A DNA stretch of 13,305 bases. Origin: Lachnospiraceae bacterium UBA4381 (lineage in GTDB: Bacteria; Bacillota; Clostridia; Lachnospirales; Lachnospiraceae). Of this stretch, positions 1-6,476 are shown piece by piece. The notes under the pieces were generated by a model. It had not been told where the DNA came from, did not search any database, and saw nothing but the letters and a program-made list of their open reading frames with translations. Location of the stretch: the NCBI GenBank assembly GCA_002391105.1, contig DGRT01000110.1, positions 1 to 13,305 on the forward strand, given 5' to 3'. The position numbers and the translations under genes were made by a program. Positions within the stretch are counted from its first letter, which is position 1; each line of letters begins with the position of its first letter.

Positions 1-426
1 AGTTCCTATAAAAATATACGACCCGGCTGTAAAAAGATAAGCTCCAAGAAACTTATTCCTATGAGGACTGTTACCCTCTGCAAGTCCCTTGAAAACTCCT
101 ACCCATTCCTCTATGAGCATCTGCATTTTCCCCGGCACGATCTTAAACTTCGGAATAAAGAATATCCTGAGTATAAGCGCAAACACCAGAATGATTGCTG
201 TTACAATATATGCAGATATCAGTGATGGATTAACCTCAAGCCCAAAAAGGTTTATCTTGTTAATGTCATGTACTACGGCATCCTTCATCGCCTCTTTAAT
301 GGTTTCATGCCTTTCAGCATTTAAGCCTGAGAAGATAATCGCTACCACAAGTAATACCAAGACCAAAGCCGCTACTATGAGCGTCCTGATCCTCTTACTT
401 TTACTCAACTCACCATCTCCCTTCAT
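1..426 (-). CDS. atpB: F0F1 ATP synthase subunit a, N-terminal part (3' end outside window)
   Basis: The frame is open to the left edge; 142 codons are visible and the end lies outside. The protein has a basic N-terminus, a hydrophobic first segment (about 15-34), then EVNPSLISAYIVTAIILVFALILRIF (about 64-89) and IVPGKMQMLIEEWVGVFKGL (96-115). The P-G-K-x-Q-x-x-x-E pattern after the hydrophobic helix is characteristic of subunit a, the stator part of the F0 proton (or sodium) channel. The catalytic arginine helix is not in the window, so ion choice cannot be judged. The start is uncertain: ATG at 426 lacks a good ribosome binding site, while an in-frame TTG at 408 has GGGAG 8 bases upstream and keeps the hydrophobic segment. 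A promoter lies just upstream. No atpI gene precedes it; the upstream neighbour is the rhomboid gene. Confidence 0.88.
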   Translation of the reverse strand, partial: MKGDGELSKSKRIRTLIVAALVLVLLVVAIIFSGLNAERHETIKEAMKDAVVHDINKINLFGLEVNPSLISAYIVTAIILVFALILRIFFIPKFKIVPGKMQMLIEEWVGVFKGLAEGNSPHRNKFLGAYLFTAGSYIFIGT

Positions 427-458
427 ATAATACTCTATATTTTTTCGTACATCTTATT

Positions 459-487
459 AGTATAAACTTATAAACTAAAGCATGCAA
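459..487 (-). promoter_or_regulatory. Promoter of the ATP synthase operon
   Basis: On the minus strand TTGCAT (487-482) and TATACT (464-459) are separated by exactly 17 bases and fit a vegetative sigma promoter. The spacer and -10 box contain a perfect tandem repeat of AGTTTATA (476-469 and 468-461). The predicted transcript start would be near 452, giving a leader of about 25-45 bases. Confidence 0.6.
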
Positions 488-500
488 GTAGAATAAAGCA

Positions 501-1076
501 CTATTTTTTACTGTTTAACAGTCCTCCGATAATAGCACCTGAAACTCCTCCGATTATATGTGTGAGCTGTGACACACTATCCTGAACTGCCACCATATTC
601 CATACCTCTGAACCCAGGTATATAAGTATGACAAGAATCATGGATATAGGTATCTCGCCCTGTCTCAGATCAGAGGCAGATACAAGAACTATCATCATAA
701 ATACCAGACCGCTGGCTCCCAGAAGCGCTACGTCCGGGAAGAATATAATATTTACAAGTCCTGATATTACGGCTACTATTGCAAACGCCTCTACCAGCGT
801 GCCCTTTCCATACTTTTCTTCAAGCACCGGTCCCAGCAAGAGAAATAAAGTCATATTGCTGGCATAATGACTGAGACTTGAATGTCCAAGTACATGACCA
901 AACAGTCTTATAAACCAGAATATGCTGATCTTACTCCTATAGACCTCAAAGAAAAGCTCCGTACTCCTTCCCTTTGTGATCCAGCCAATTACCAGAACAA
1001 TCAGCGAAACCAGCGCAAATGTAAGTGTCACCGGCGCATTATATGTAAATGCCAATTTTCGTCTTCCGTCTGCCAT
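501..1076 (-). CDS. Rhomboid family intramembrane serine protease
   Basis: A 191-residue protein with six hydrophobic segments, the basic rhomboid core without extra domains. The conserved second-segment motif is HVLGHSSLSHYASN (H61, H65, H70, N74). The catalytic serine is S122 in LLGASGLVF, and the partner histidine H173 is in LTHIIGGVSG, so the Ser-His dyad appears complete. Rhomboids cut transmembrane segments within the bilayer, and their bacterial roles include signalling and membrane-protein quality control; the substrate here is unknown. Start ATG 1076 is preferred over ATG 1094 because GGGGAG stands 7 bases upstream of it. The gene follows the CPBP protease and is the last gene before atpB. 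No terminator is visible between them, so some read-through into the ATP synthase genes is possible. Confidence 0.92.
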   Translation of the reverse strand: MADGRRKLAFTYNAPVTLTFALVSLIVLVIGWITKGRSTELFFEVYRSKISIFWFIRLFGHVLGHSSLSHYASNMTLFLLLGPVLEEKYGKGTLVEAFAIVAVISGLVNIIFFPDVALLGASGLVFMMIVLVSASDLRQGEIPISMILVILIYLGSEVWNMVAVQDSVSQLTHIIGGVSGAIIGGLLNSKK

Positions 1077-1083
1077 ATCCGTT

Positions 1084-1089
1084 CTCCCC
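1084..1089 (-). promoter_or_regulatory. Ribosome binding site deciding the start of the rhomboid gene
   Basis: GGGGAG lies 7 bases before the ATG at 1076. The earlier in-frame ATG at 1094 has AGAGGA only 2 bases upstream, which is too close. Confidence 0.75.
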
Positions 1090-1108
1090 TGCATATTCCT
1101 CTATTATT

Positions 1109-1138
1109 CCCGCTTATATTATATGATGCGGGTGTCAA
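1109..1138 (-). promoter_or_regulatory. Candidate regulatory region before the rhomboid gene
   Basis: A perfect TATAAT (1123-1118) lies inside an inverted repeat with arms CCCGC and GCGGG (1109-1113 and 1128-1132). A TTGACA (1138-1133) is only 9 bases from the TATAAT, too close to pair as a standard promoter. The hexamer 17 bases upstream (TAGGTA) is a poor -35. A weak or regulated promoter is possible. Confidence 0.3.
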
Positions 1139-1158
1139 AATACCTATTAACATTTATG

Positions 1159-2007
1159 TCATTCTATTATTTGCTTTTCGGAAACATTATCCTTATCAAC
1201 GTAACCATTATATAATCTGAAATATACCCCAAAGCCAATTACAAACATGATGAGTCCGGTCACTATACAGACAACACTTCCGGGTATTTTGTTAAATTCC
1301 AGACCACTGGCGGGATAATAAAGTGCATTTATAAATGTATGCATAAAAACAGTCGGGAGGAGCGACCTGGTCTTTACAGCTACCATCCCGAATAATATCC
1401 CCATGACAGTTCCATAGATTATCTGAACTACATTTCCATGAAATAGTCCAAACATTATAGCCTGAAATATAATCGCTATCCAGCCTCTGCTTCTACCCGA
1501 AACAGGAAATGCCTTCAGCAGATAACCCATACAAAGTCCTCTGAAGATCAGCTCCTCTGCTAAGGGCGCCAGCACAATCGATGCAATAATAAGTGCCGCT
1601 GATCCACTTCCGTTAAACTTTCCCACCAGCTCCTTGTAGCTTGCAATAGTTTCCGGAAATATACTGCTGAGCAGGTTAAGTACACCACCTACCAGAAGCT
1701 GTCCTCCAGCCGCAAATACCAGCAGGGATATAACTACTCCGGGCTTTATCAAAATAGAAAATGTATCCCTCGAATCAGCCCTGTCCTCCCAGCTTTCCCT
1801 GTAATACCATAAACCACATATGACTAATACCAGCACATATCTGACTATACTGAATATACCCTGATCCACCAGTGCGCCGTCCGCACTGCTAACATCAACC
1901 AATCCAAAGATAACCGACAGGGCAAACGCCGCAAAATAACCTATAATAGTCAGTATTCCAAAAACAAAAAGAGGTGCTAATGAAAGAATTATGTTACGAA
2001 TTTTCAT
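1159..2007 (-). CDS. CPBP family intramembrane metalloprotease (CAAX protease/Abi type)
   Basis: A 282-residue polytopic membrane protein with about eight hydrophobic segments. All CPBP (Rce1/Abi) motifs are intact: EELIFR (151-156) in motif 1, FGLFH (186-190, His190) in motif 2, and HTFIN (223-227, His223 and Asn227) in motif 3. These residues form the intramembrane glutamate/histidine catalytic site. Bacterial relatives take part in bacteriocin self-immunity, membrane protein turnover or secretion of peptides; the substrate here is unknown, and no bacteriocin gene is seen nearby. The start at ATG 2007 is chosen from the GGGGAGG 5 bases upstream; an in-frame GTG at 2013 overlaps that site. 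A rhomboid protease gene follows after about 80 bases. Confidence 0.92.
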   Translation of the reverse strand: MKIRNIILSLAPLFVFGILTIIGYFAAFALSVIFGLVDVSSADGALVDQGIFSIVRYVLVLVICGLWYYRESWEDRADSRDTFSILIKPGVVISLLVFAAGGQLLVGGVLNLLSSIFPETIASYKELVGKFNGSGSAALIIASIVLAPLAEELIFRGLCMGYLLKAFPVSGRSRGWIAIIFQAIMFGLFHGNVVQIIYGTVMGILFGMVAVKTRSLLPTVFMHTFINALYYPASGLEFNKIPGSVVCIVTGLIMFVIGFGVYFRLYNGYVDKDNVSEKQIIE

Positions 2008-2012
2008 AAGCA

Positions 2013-2019
2013 CCTCCCC
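2013..2019 (-). promoter_or_regulatory. Ribosome binding site deciding the start of the CPBP protease gene
   Basis: GGGGAGG lies 5 bases before the ATG at 2007. An in-frame GTG at 2013-2011 overlaps this site and would start two codons earlier, but then it would have no ribosome binding site of its own. Confidence 0.8.
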
Positions 2020-2092
2020 GTTTATATATAATCAGTTATTTCTTAGATTAATACTAATATATCTCGACTTGCCCGGCTTTCCTTCCGGTAAA

Positions 2093-2689
2093 TTATACGG
2101 TAATCTTCTTTTCTCTGTCTTTCTTCTTCTTTTCCTCAGCCTTCTGTTTCTTAGCCTCTTCCTTGGATTTCTTGGCTGCTATCTCATAGTCGAGCTGTCT
2201 TTGATAATCAGCCTGCTTACCAAGTAGTCTCTCTCTGAGCGTCTTCTTGCGCTTTGGAGCATTTTCAGCCTCTTCCTGCATTCTCTTTCTTGTAGCTTTA
2301 TGAAGAGTCTTAACGCTGGTAATATAGATACCACTTACCATAGCTTTAACCTCGCCATGCTGTGGTATATCATCATATATTCCGTCATCAGCAATAAATG
2401 TCATGATCTGCGGACCAATCTTTGCCTTTACTACAGGAATCTTGGCCTTTCTGTATCTTTTAGGAGCTTCATCCATTACAATCTTAGGAAGATTCGCATC
2501 CTGCATCGGCATGATCTTCTTATCTATAATAAAAAGAGTTGCCGGCTGTGATGCCGCATTTATCTGCTCGCGCTGCTCCATCTGTTTCTGCTGAAGCTTA
2601 GTTCCGGCGAAATATAATGCTACCATTACGCCTATCAAAACAACTGTTACTATGATGGCTACTATCCATCCCGTTGCTATCAGTATCAT
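2093..2689 (-). CDS. Uncharacterised single-pass membrane protein with Lys/Glu-rich C-terminal tail
   Basis: I do not recognise a named family. The 198 residues begin with one strong membrane helix (about 4-28) without positive charges before it and with basic residues after it, so by the positive-inside rule the rest should be cytoplasmic. A short Gln/Glu-rich helix (about 32-45) leads to a small domain (about 50-130) with predicted strands such as ATLFIID, KIPVVKAKIG, QIMTFIADDG and EVKAMVSGIYITSVKTL. From about 131 to the end the chain is highly charged (APKRKK, then AAKKSKEEAKKQKAEEKKKKDREKK) and probably helical or disordered. AGGAG lies 8 bases before the ATG. It is 33 bases behind plsC and 85 bases ahead of the CPBP protease. 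The central domain looks conserved-protein-like rather than random, but no function can be assigned. Confidence 0.8.
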   Translation of the reverse strand: MILIATGWIVAIIVTVVLIGVMVALYFAGTKLQQKQMEQREQINAASQPATLFIIDKKIMPMQDANLPKIVMDEAPKRYRKAKIPVVKAKIGPQIMTFIADDGIYDDIPQHGEVKAMVSGIYITSVKTLHKATRKRMQEEAENAPKRKKTLRERLLGKQADYQRQLDYEIAAKKSKEEAKKQKAEEKKKKDREKKITV

Positions 2690-2722
2690 ACTTTATTCTC
2701 CTCGTATAATATCAATATGTCC

Positions 2723-3463
2723 TTACTCAGCGTCCATCTCATCCAGTGTTTTCTGAATACGTGCAGGAAACTCATCGTAAACAGCTTTTCTGGTAGCTCT
2801 ATCCAGCTCATGAGGATAGATCGGCTCGCTAAAATCAATTTTAACAATCTTCTTCTTTAATCCAAATGGATGATTATTCTCCAGTATGTCATCCGTATCC
2901 TTCATCGTAACAAGAACTATAGGACACTCTGACTCCTCTGCCATCTTGTAGCCGCCCTTCTTAAAAGGCAGCATCTCTTTCCCATGATTACGTGTTCCTT
3001 CAGGATACAGACCAAGCGAAAGTCCCTGCTTCATATATTCTGCGCCCTCCTTCATGGTCTGAAGACCGGCACGAACATTTTTCCTGTCCAGAAACAGGCT
3101 TCCAAGATCAGCAACCCACCAGCTAAAAAACGGAACATTCTTGAATTCCTTCTTTGCTATAAAGCCCATAGGTCTGTCAACTATAGTCTGCAGGATAATA
3201 ATATCGAAATAACTCCTGTGATTACCTATAAAGAGGATTCCCTTTTCTCCCGGAACCTGACTAAGGTTATCAGAACCTCTTACATCAGTTTTGGTCCCTG
3301 CCAGGAAGAGTACATTTTTAAAGAAGCCCCTGACAAACTTCCAGCTTTGATACCAGCCTTTATATCTGTTAATCTTTGTTACTATCCAGAGATAGAGATG
3401 AACAGGCAGACATAGTATGATTGACAGCACAGCAAAGATTCCTGCAATAATGAGTCTGAGCAT
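2723..3463 (-). CDS. plsC: 1-acyl-sn-glycerol-3-phosphate acyltransferase family protein
   Basis: A 246-residue PlsC-type acyltransferase. The family adds a second acyl chain to lysophosphatidic acid to make phosphatidic acid at the membrane. An N-terminal hydrophobic segment (about 4-28) anchors it. Motif I is NHRSYFD (81-87, catalytic His82 and Asp87), motif II GSLFLDRKN (121-129), motif III LYPEGTRNHGKEM (152-164) and motif IV PIVLV (181-185). GGGGG 5 bases before the ATG supports the start. The gene sits 88 bases after malQ, with a palindrome but no clear promoter between them. It is followed after 33 bases by the Lys-rich membrane protein, suggesting co-transcription. Clostridia often have several PlsC-like proteins, so the exact acceptor is not certain. 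Confidence 0.92.
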   Translation of the reverse strand: MLRLIIAGIFAVLSIILCLPVHLYLWIVTKINRYKGWYQSWKFVRGFFKNVLFLAGTKTDVRGSDNLSQVPGEKGILFIGNHRSYFDIIILQTIVDRPMGFIAKKEFKNVPFFSWWVADLGSLFLDRKNVRAGLQTMKEGAEYMKQGLSLGLYPEGTRNHGKEMLPFKKGGYKMAEESECPIVLVTMKDTDDILENNHPFGLKKKIVKIDFSEPIYPHELDRATRKAVYDEFPARIQKTLDEMDAE

Positions 3464-3533
3464 ATCTTCCCCCTTTTTATACCATAACCAAGCTTTATAA
3501 TCATAACATAATTTAGCAGCTATTCAGTCCACT

Positions 3534-3547
3534 ATATCTATAGATAT
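3534..3547. repeat. 14-base perfect palindrome after malQ
   Basis: ATATCTATAGATAT reads the same on both strands. It begins 4 bases beyond the malQ stop and lies about 70 bases upstream of plsC. It is AT-rich and has no T tract, so it resembles a possible protein-binding site rather than a terminator. Chance occurrence is possible. Confidence 0.35.
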
Positions 3548-3551
3548 GACC

Positions 3552-5093
3552 TTATCTACCAAACATCTTAGCAGTTTCATACAGTCTGTTGGATAAATGC
3601 TGTGTAAGACTTTCCTGCTTATATCTCCAGGACCAGTTACCCTCTCCCACACCGGGAGTATTGAATCTTGCCCAGGAATCAAGTTCCAGTATATCCTGCA
3701 TAGGTACGATTGCCATAGTTGCTACAGAACCGAAGCAGGCCCTGATCATAACCCAGCATATATCACTTGCATCCGTACTGAAATATCTTCTCAGTTTATC
3801 TCTTGACTGCTCAAAACAATTCCTGTACCAGCCAAGAGTTGTATTATTATCATGAGTTCCTGTATAGCATACACAGTTTCTTACATGATTATGCGGCAGG
3901 AAATTGTTTTCATTTGGATTTTCAAATGCGAACTGAAGTATCTTCATTCCAGGGAAACCGAACTTATCTCTCAGCTCTACGACAGAAGTATCTATCTCAC
4001 CAAGATCCTCTGCAATGATAGGCATATGATATCCAAGTGTAGATTCAAGCATGGTAAAGAAATTTTCTCCCGGTGCCTTCATCCACTTACCTTTTATAGC
4101 AGTCTCCTCGCCATAAGGTACTGCCCAGAACTTATCAAAGCCTCTGAAATGGTCTATCCTCAGATAGTCAGTATATTTAAGCTGATGCCTGATACGTCCG
4201 AACCACCACTCATAACCGGTCTTCTTGTGTTCACTCCACTTATAAAGAGGATTTCCCCAGAGCTGGCCTGTAGCTGAGAAATAATCCGGCGGTACACCTG
4301 CAACAACTGTAGGATAACCTTTTGTATCCAGCATAAAGAGCTTTTTGTTGCACCATACATCAACGCTGTCCCACGCTACAAAAATAGGAATATCTCCAAC
4401 GATTTTTATACCCTTATCATTTGCATATTTTTTGAGATCTGCCCATTCCCAGTCAAAGAGGAACTGAAGGAATTCATAATAACCGATTTCCTTTTCCAGC
4501 TTTTTCTCCCACTTCTTTCTTGCAGCCGCAGTAGGATTTTTCAGATCATCCTCCCAGAGATACCAGGGTGCTCCATTATGATAATCCTTCCCGGCCATGA
4601 AAAGCGCGTAGTCTCTAAGCCATAATCCGGAGGAAGCCTTAAAATCCTCCATCTTCTTCATATATTCTTCATTTGTGGAAAGACCATCATGAATATTCTC
4701 ATCAAGAAATCTTTCATAAGCCTTTTTGAAAAGCCCGGTCTTAAACTCTATCACATCTCCATAGCAGATATCCTCAGGATTCCACTGAGGCATATCCTTA
4801 AAATCATCATCATTCAGAAGATTCAGCTCTCTCAGATGATCAACACTTATGATAAGCGGCTGACCGGCAAAGGATGAAAACGGCTGGTACGGAGAATCCC
4901 CGAAGCCTGTATGTCCCAGAGGAAGTACCTGCCAGAGCTTCATTCCGGATCTTTCCATAAAGTCTATAAAATCATAAGCTCCCTTTCCAAGATCACCGAT
5001 TCCATAAGGTCCCGGAAATGATGTAGGATGAAGCAGTATTCCGGCCAGTCTTTCAGGCCCCATGTCAACGCTTGCAGTAATATCAATATCCAT
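3552..5093 (-). CDS. malQ: 4-alpha-glucanotransferase (amylomaltase, GH77)
   Basis: A 513-residue glycoside hydrolase family 77 enzyme of usual length. It transfers alpha-1,4-glucan segments between maltodextrins in the cytoplasm, in maltose, starch and glycogen metabolism. N-terminal signature GILLHPTSFPGPYGIGDLG (18-36) and WQVLPLGHTGFGDSPYQ (54-70) are typical. Catalytic residues are present: nucleophile D314 in RIDHFRG, acid/base E362 in IAEDLG and D415 in GTHDNNT. The loop GVPPDYFSATGQLWGNPLY (267-285) is also conserved. GGAGG precedes the ATG by 12 bases, longer than usual, but there is no better in-frame start. The first residues before RLAGILLHP are non-conserved. No glycogen phosphorylase or maltose transporter gene lies in the window, so it acts with enzymes encoded elsewhere. 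An A/T-rich repeat block lies in its leader. Confidence 0.96.
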   Translation of the reverse strand: MDIDITASVDMGPERLAGILLHPTSFPGPYGIGDLGKGAYDFIDFMERSGMKLWQVLPLGHTGFGDSPYQPFSSFAGQPLIISVDHLRELNLLNDDDFKDMPQWNPEDICYGDVIEFKTGLFKKAYERFLDENIHDGLSTNEEYMKKMEDFKASSGLWLRDYALFMAGKDYHNGAPWYLWEDDLKNPTAAARKKWEKKLEKEIGYYEFLQFLFDWEWADLKKYANDKGIKIVGDIPIFVAWDSVDVWCNKKLFMLDTKGYPTVVAGVPPDYFSATGQLWGNPLYKWSEHKKTGYEWWFGRIRHQLKYTDYLRIDHFRGFDKFWAVPYGEETAIKGKWMKAPGENFFTMLESTLGYHMPIIAEDLGEIDTSVVELRDKFGFPGMKILQFAFENPNENNFLPHNHVRNCVCYTGTHDNNTTLGWYRNCFEQSRDKLRRYFSTDASDICWVMIRACFGSVATMAIVPMQDILELDSWARFNTPGVGEGNWSWRYKQESLTQHLSNRLYETAKMFGR

Positions 5094-5112
5094 TATATAA
5101 TCAATCCTCCAA

Positions 5113-5143
5113 AGTCATTTTAGCTTTTTAGCTTTTAGTCATT
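5113..5143. repeat. A/T-rich repeat block in the malQ leader
   Basis: Two copies of AGTCATT (5113-5119 and 5137-5143) flank a repeated TTTTAGC-type unit. The 15 bases at 5124-5138 match 14 of 15 bases at 9139-9153 upstream of comF. The block lies between the aminotransferase stop and the malQ ribosome binding site; its function is unknown. Confidence 0.4.
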
Positions 5144-5171
5144 ATCCAAAACGGAATACGATAGGCCCCGC

Positions 5172-6359
5172 TTAAAACTGAAAAGCCTTCTCAAACAGCG
5201 GTATAGCCTTCTCTATCATTTCCGTCGGTACACAGTAAGATATACGGAAATGTCCCGGACACTCAAAGCTGTCACCCGGAACAGTTATAAGTCCGAGTTC
5301 TCTGGCAGCCTTCCAGCACCACTCATTTGCATCTCCGGACTCCGAAGGAACTCTCGGCATCATGTAGAAGGTACCCATAGGCTTAACTACCTTATAGCCT
5401 ATTCTGGTAAGCTCCTTAAAAAGAAGCTCAGCATTTGTTTCATATATAGAAAGGTCACTTGTATCATCTATCACTCTTTCGATAGCGAACTGCATAAGAG
5501 CTGTAGGACAGTTATGACCTGTAAATCTGGAAATCTGTCCTGCCATAGGCACGAGAAGTTCTGCATCCTTTGCTGCAGGATTTACAGCCATGTATCCGAT
5601 ACGTTCACCCGGAAGTGAAAGAGACTTACTAAAGGAATAGCAGCAGATGGAATTGTCATAGAACTTTGAAGGGAAAGGACTATCAACTCCGGTAAATACT
5701 ATTTCTCTATATGGTTCATCAGTAATGAGGAATATCTCATGTCCATATTCCTCCTGCTTTCTGGTCATTACCTCTGCCAGCTTCTTAATAGTCTCTGTGG
5801 TATAAACCATACCTGATGGATTGTTAGGTGAATTAATAAGAACCGCAGCCACCTTCTCATCAAACATTTCTTCCAGCTTTTCAAAGTTGATCTGAAAGCT
5901 CTCAAAATCCGCAGGCACTACCTTAAGCTCAGCTCCCGTACCTGATACATAAGGATTATATTCCGGGAAATAAGGAGCAAATGTAAGCACCGTCTCTCCT
6001 TTTCCTGCCACACATCTTATGGCATGAGAAAGTGCACCTGCCGCACCGGAGGTAGGAAATATATGAGCCGCCGTATAGTTCATACCAAAACGGCGATTAA
6101 GTGAATCTGCAATGGCCTTCTTGGTACTATCCTGACCAAGAGTAGGACTATAGCCATGAAGCTTTACAGGATCTCCCTTTTCAACTATATCGATCAAAGC
6201 TCTGGTAAAACTCTCTGTAGTAGGAACAGACGGGTTACCTATAGAGAAATTAAATACGCTGTCCGGTCCCATTTCAGCAGCTCTTTTTCTTGCAAAATCA
6301 AAGAACTGTCTTATAACGGATTCCTTCCCGGTCATCTCTTTATAAAATTCAGATATCAT
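5172..6359 (-). CDS. Class I/II pyridoxal phosphate-dependent aminotransferase
   Basis: A 395-residue fold-type I aminotransferase of the aspartate/aromatic aminotransferase group, cytosolic. Key features: SIGNPSVPT (39-47), HGYSPTLGQDSTKKAI (68-83), SPNNPSG with the cofactor-contacting Asn (177-183), ITDEPYREI with Asp214 and Tyr217, the Schiff-base lysine K245 in YSFSKSLSLPGERIGY, and the carboxylate-binding arginine R372 in GHFRISY. The amino acid and keto acid substrates cannot be read from sequence, so I give no gene symbol. A GGAGG 5 bases before the ATG fixes the start. It stands behind a 117-base gap with a candidate promoter and hairpins, so it probably starts a new transcript, and malQ follows after 78 bases. 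There is no biosynthetic partner gene nearby to suggest a pathway. Confidence 0.93.
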   Translation of the reverse strand: MISEFYKEMTGKESVIRQFFDFARKRAAEMGPDSVFNFSIGNPSVPTTESFTRALIDIVEKGDPVKLHGYSPTLGQDSTKKAIADSLNRRFGMNYTAAHIFPTSGAAGALSHAIRCVAGKGETVLTFAPYFPEYNPYVSGTGAELKVVPADFESFQINFEKLEEMFDEKVAAVLINSPNNPSGMVYTTETIKKLAEVMTRKQEEYGHEIFLITDEPYREIVFTGVDSPFPSKFYDNSICCYSFSKSLSLPGERIGYMAVNPAAKDAELLVPMAGQISRFTGHNCPTALMQFAIERVIDDTSDLSIYETNAELLFKELTRIGYKVVKPMGTFYMMPRVPSESGDANEWCWKAARELGLITVPGDSFECPGHFRISYCVPTEMIEKAIPLFEKAFQF

Positions 6360-6379
6360 AACAACCTCCAGGCATAATA

Positions 6380-6404
6380 CTGCGGACAGTCATCCGGTCC
6401 ACAG
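6380..6404 (-). promoter_or_regulatory. Leader hairpin just upstream of the aminotransferase ribosome binding site
   Basis: In RNA, CUGUGGAC (6404-6397) can pair with GUCCGCAG (6387-6380), giving an 8-base-pair stem with one U-G pair and a 9-base loop. It ends about 20 bases before the start codon, close to the GGAGG. It could tune translation or mRNA stability. It is too short for a T-box or a known large riboswitch. Confidence 0.35.
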
Positions 6405-6410
6405 GCAATT

Positions 6411-6416
6411 AGTATA
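6411..6416 (-). promoter_or_regulatory. Candidate -10 box upstream of the aminotransferase gene
   Basis: TATACT on the minus strand, within AAGTTATACTAAT. It closely matches the sequence around the atpB -10 box (AAGTTTATACTAAT). No good -35 hexamer lies 16-18 bases upstream; TTCACA is at 20 and TTGACA at 31. The call is therefore weak, and an activator or the nearby inverted repeat may matter. Confidence 0.3.
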
Positions 6417-6422
6417 ACTTGT

Positions 6423-6447
6423 AAAGTTTCGCATAATGTGAAACTTT
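6423..6447. repeat. Inverted repeat between tatD and the aminotransferase gene
   Basis: Perfect 8-base arms AAAGTTTC (6423-6430) and GAAACTTT (6440-6447) are separated by 9 bases. Directly beside it, on the minus strand, is TTGACA (6453-6448). No T run follows on the minus strand, so it looks more like an operator or processing site than an intrinsic terminator. Confidence 0.45.
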
Positions 6448-6476
6448 TGTCAAGTGACGTGTAACACAAAAACTGC

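Noticed and set aside
89..430. A 113-codon open frame on the plus strand at the left edge
   Set aside because: The opposite strand in this stretch encodes the start of ATP synthase subunit a, with its characteristic motif and a promoter, so this frame is a shadow.
1118..1138. TTGACA and TATAAT before the rhomboid gene as a complete promoter
   Set aside because: They are only 9 bases apart, too close for sigma-70-type recognition. They are kept only as parts of a weak regulatory candidate.
1159..2007. CPBP protease as part of a bacteriocin or phage-defence (Abi) cassette
   Set aside because: No bacteriocin precursor, ABC exporter, toxin or phage-related gene is in the window. The neighbours are housekeeping membrane genes.
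6432..6453. TTGACA at 6453-6448 as a standard -35 box
   Set aside because: The hexamer 17 bases downstream is GAAACT, which is not a credible -10, and the TATACT lies 31 bases away.
6360..6476. T-box or amino-acid riboswitch controlling the aminotransferase
   Set aside because: The gap is only 117 bases and shows none of the conserved T-box sequence or an antiterminator/terminator pair with a T tract.
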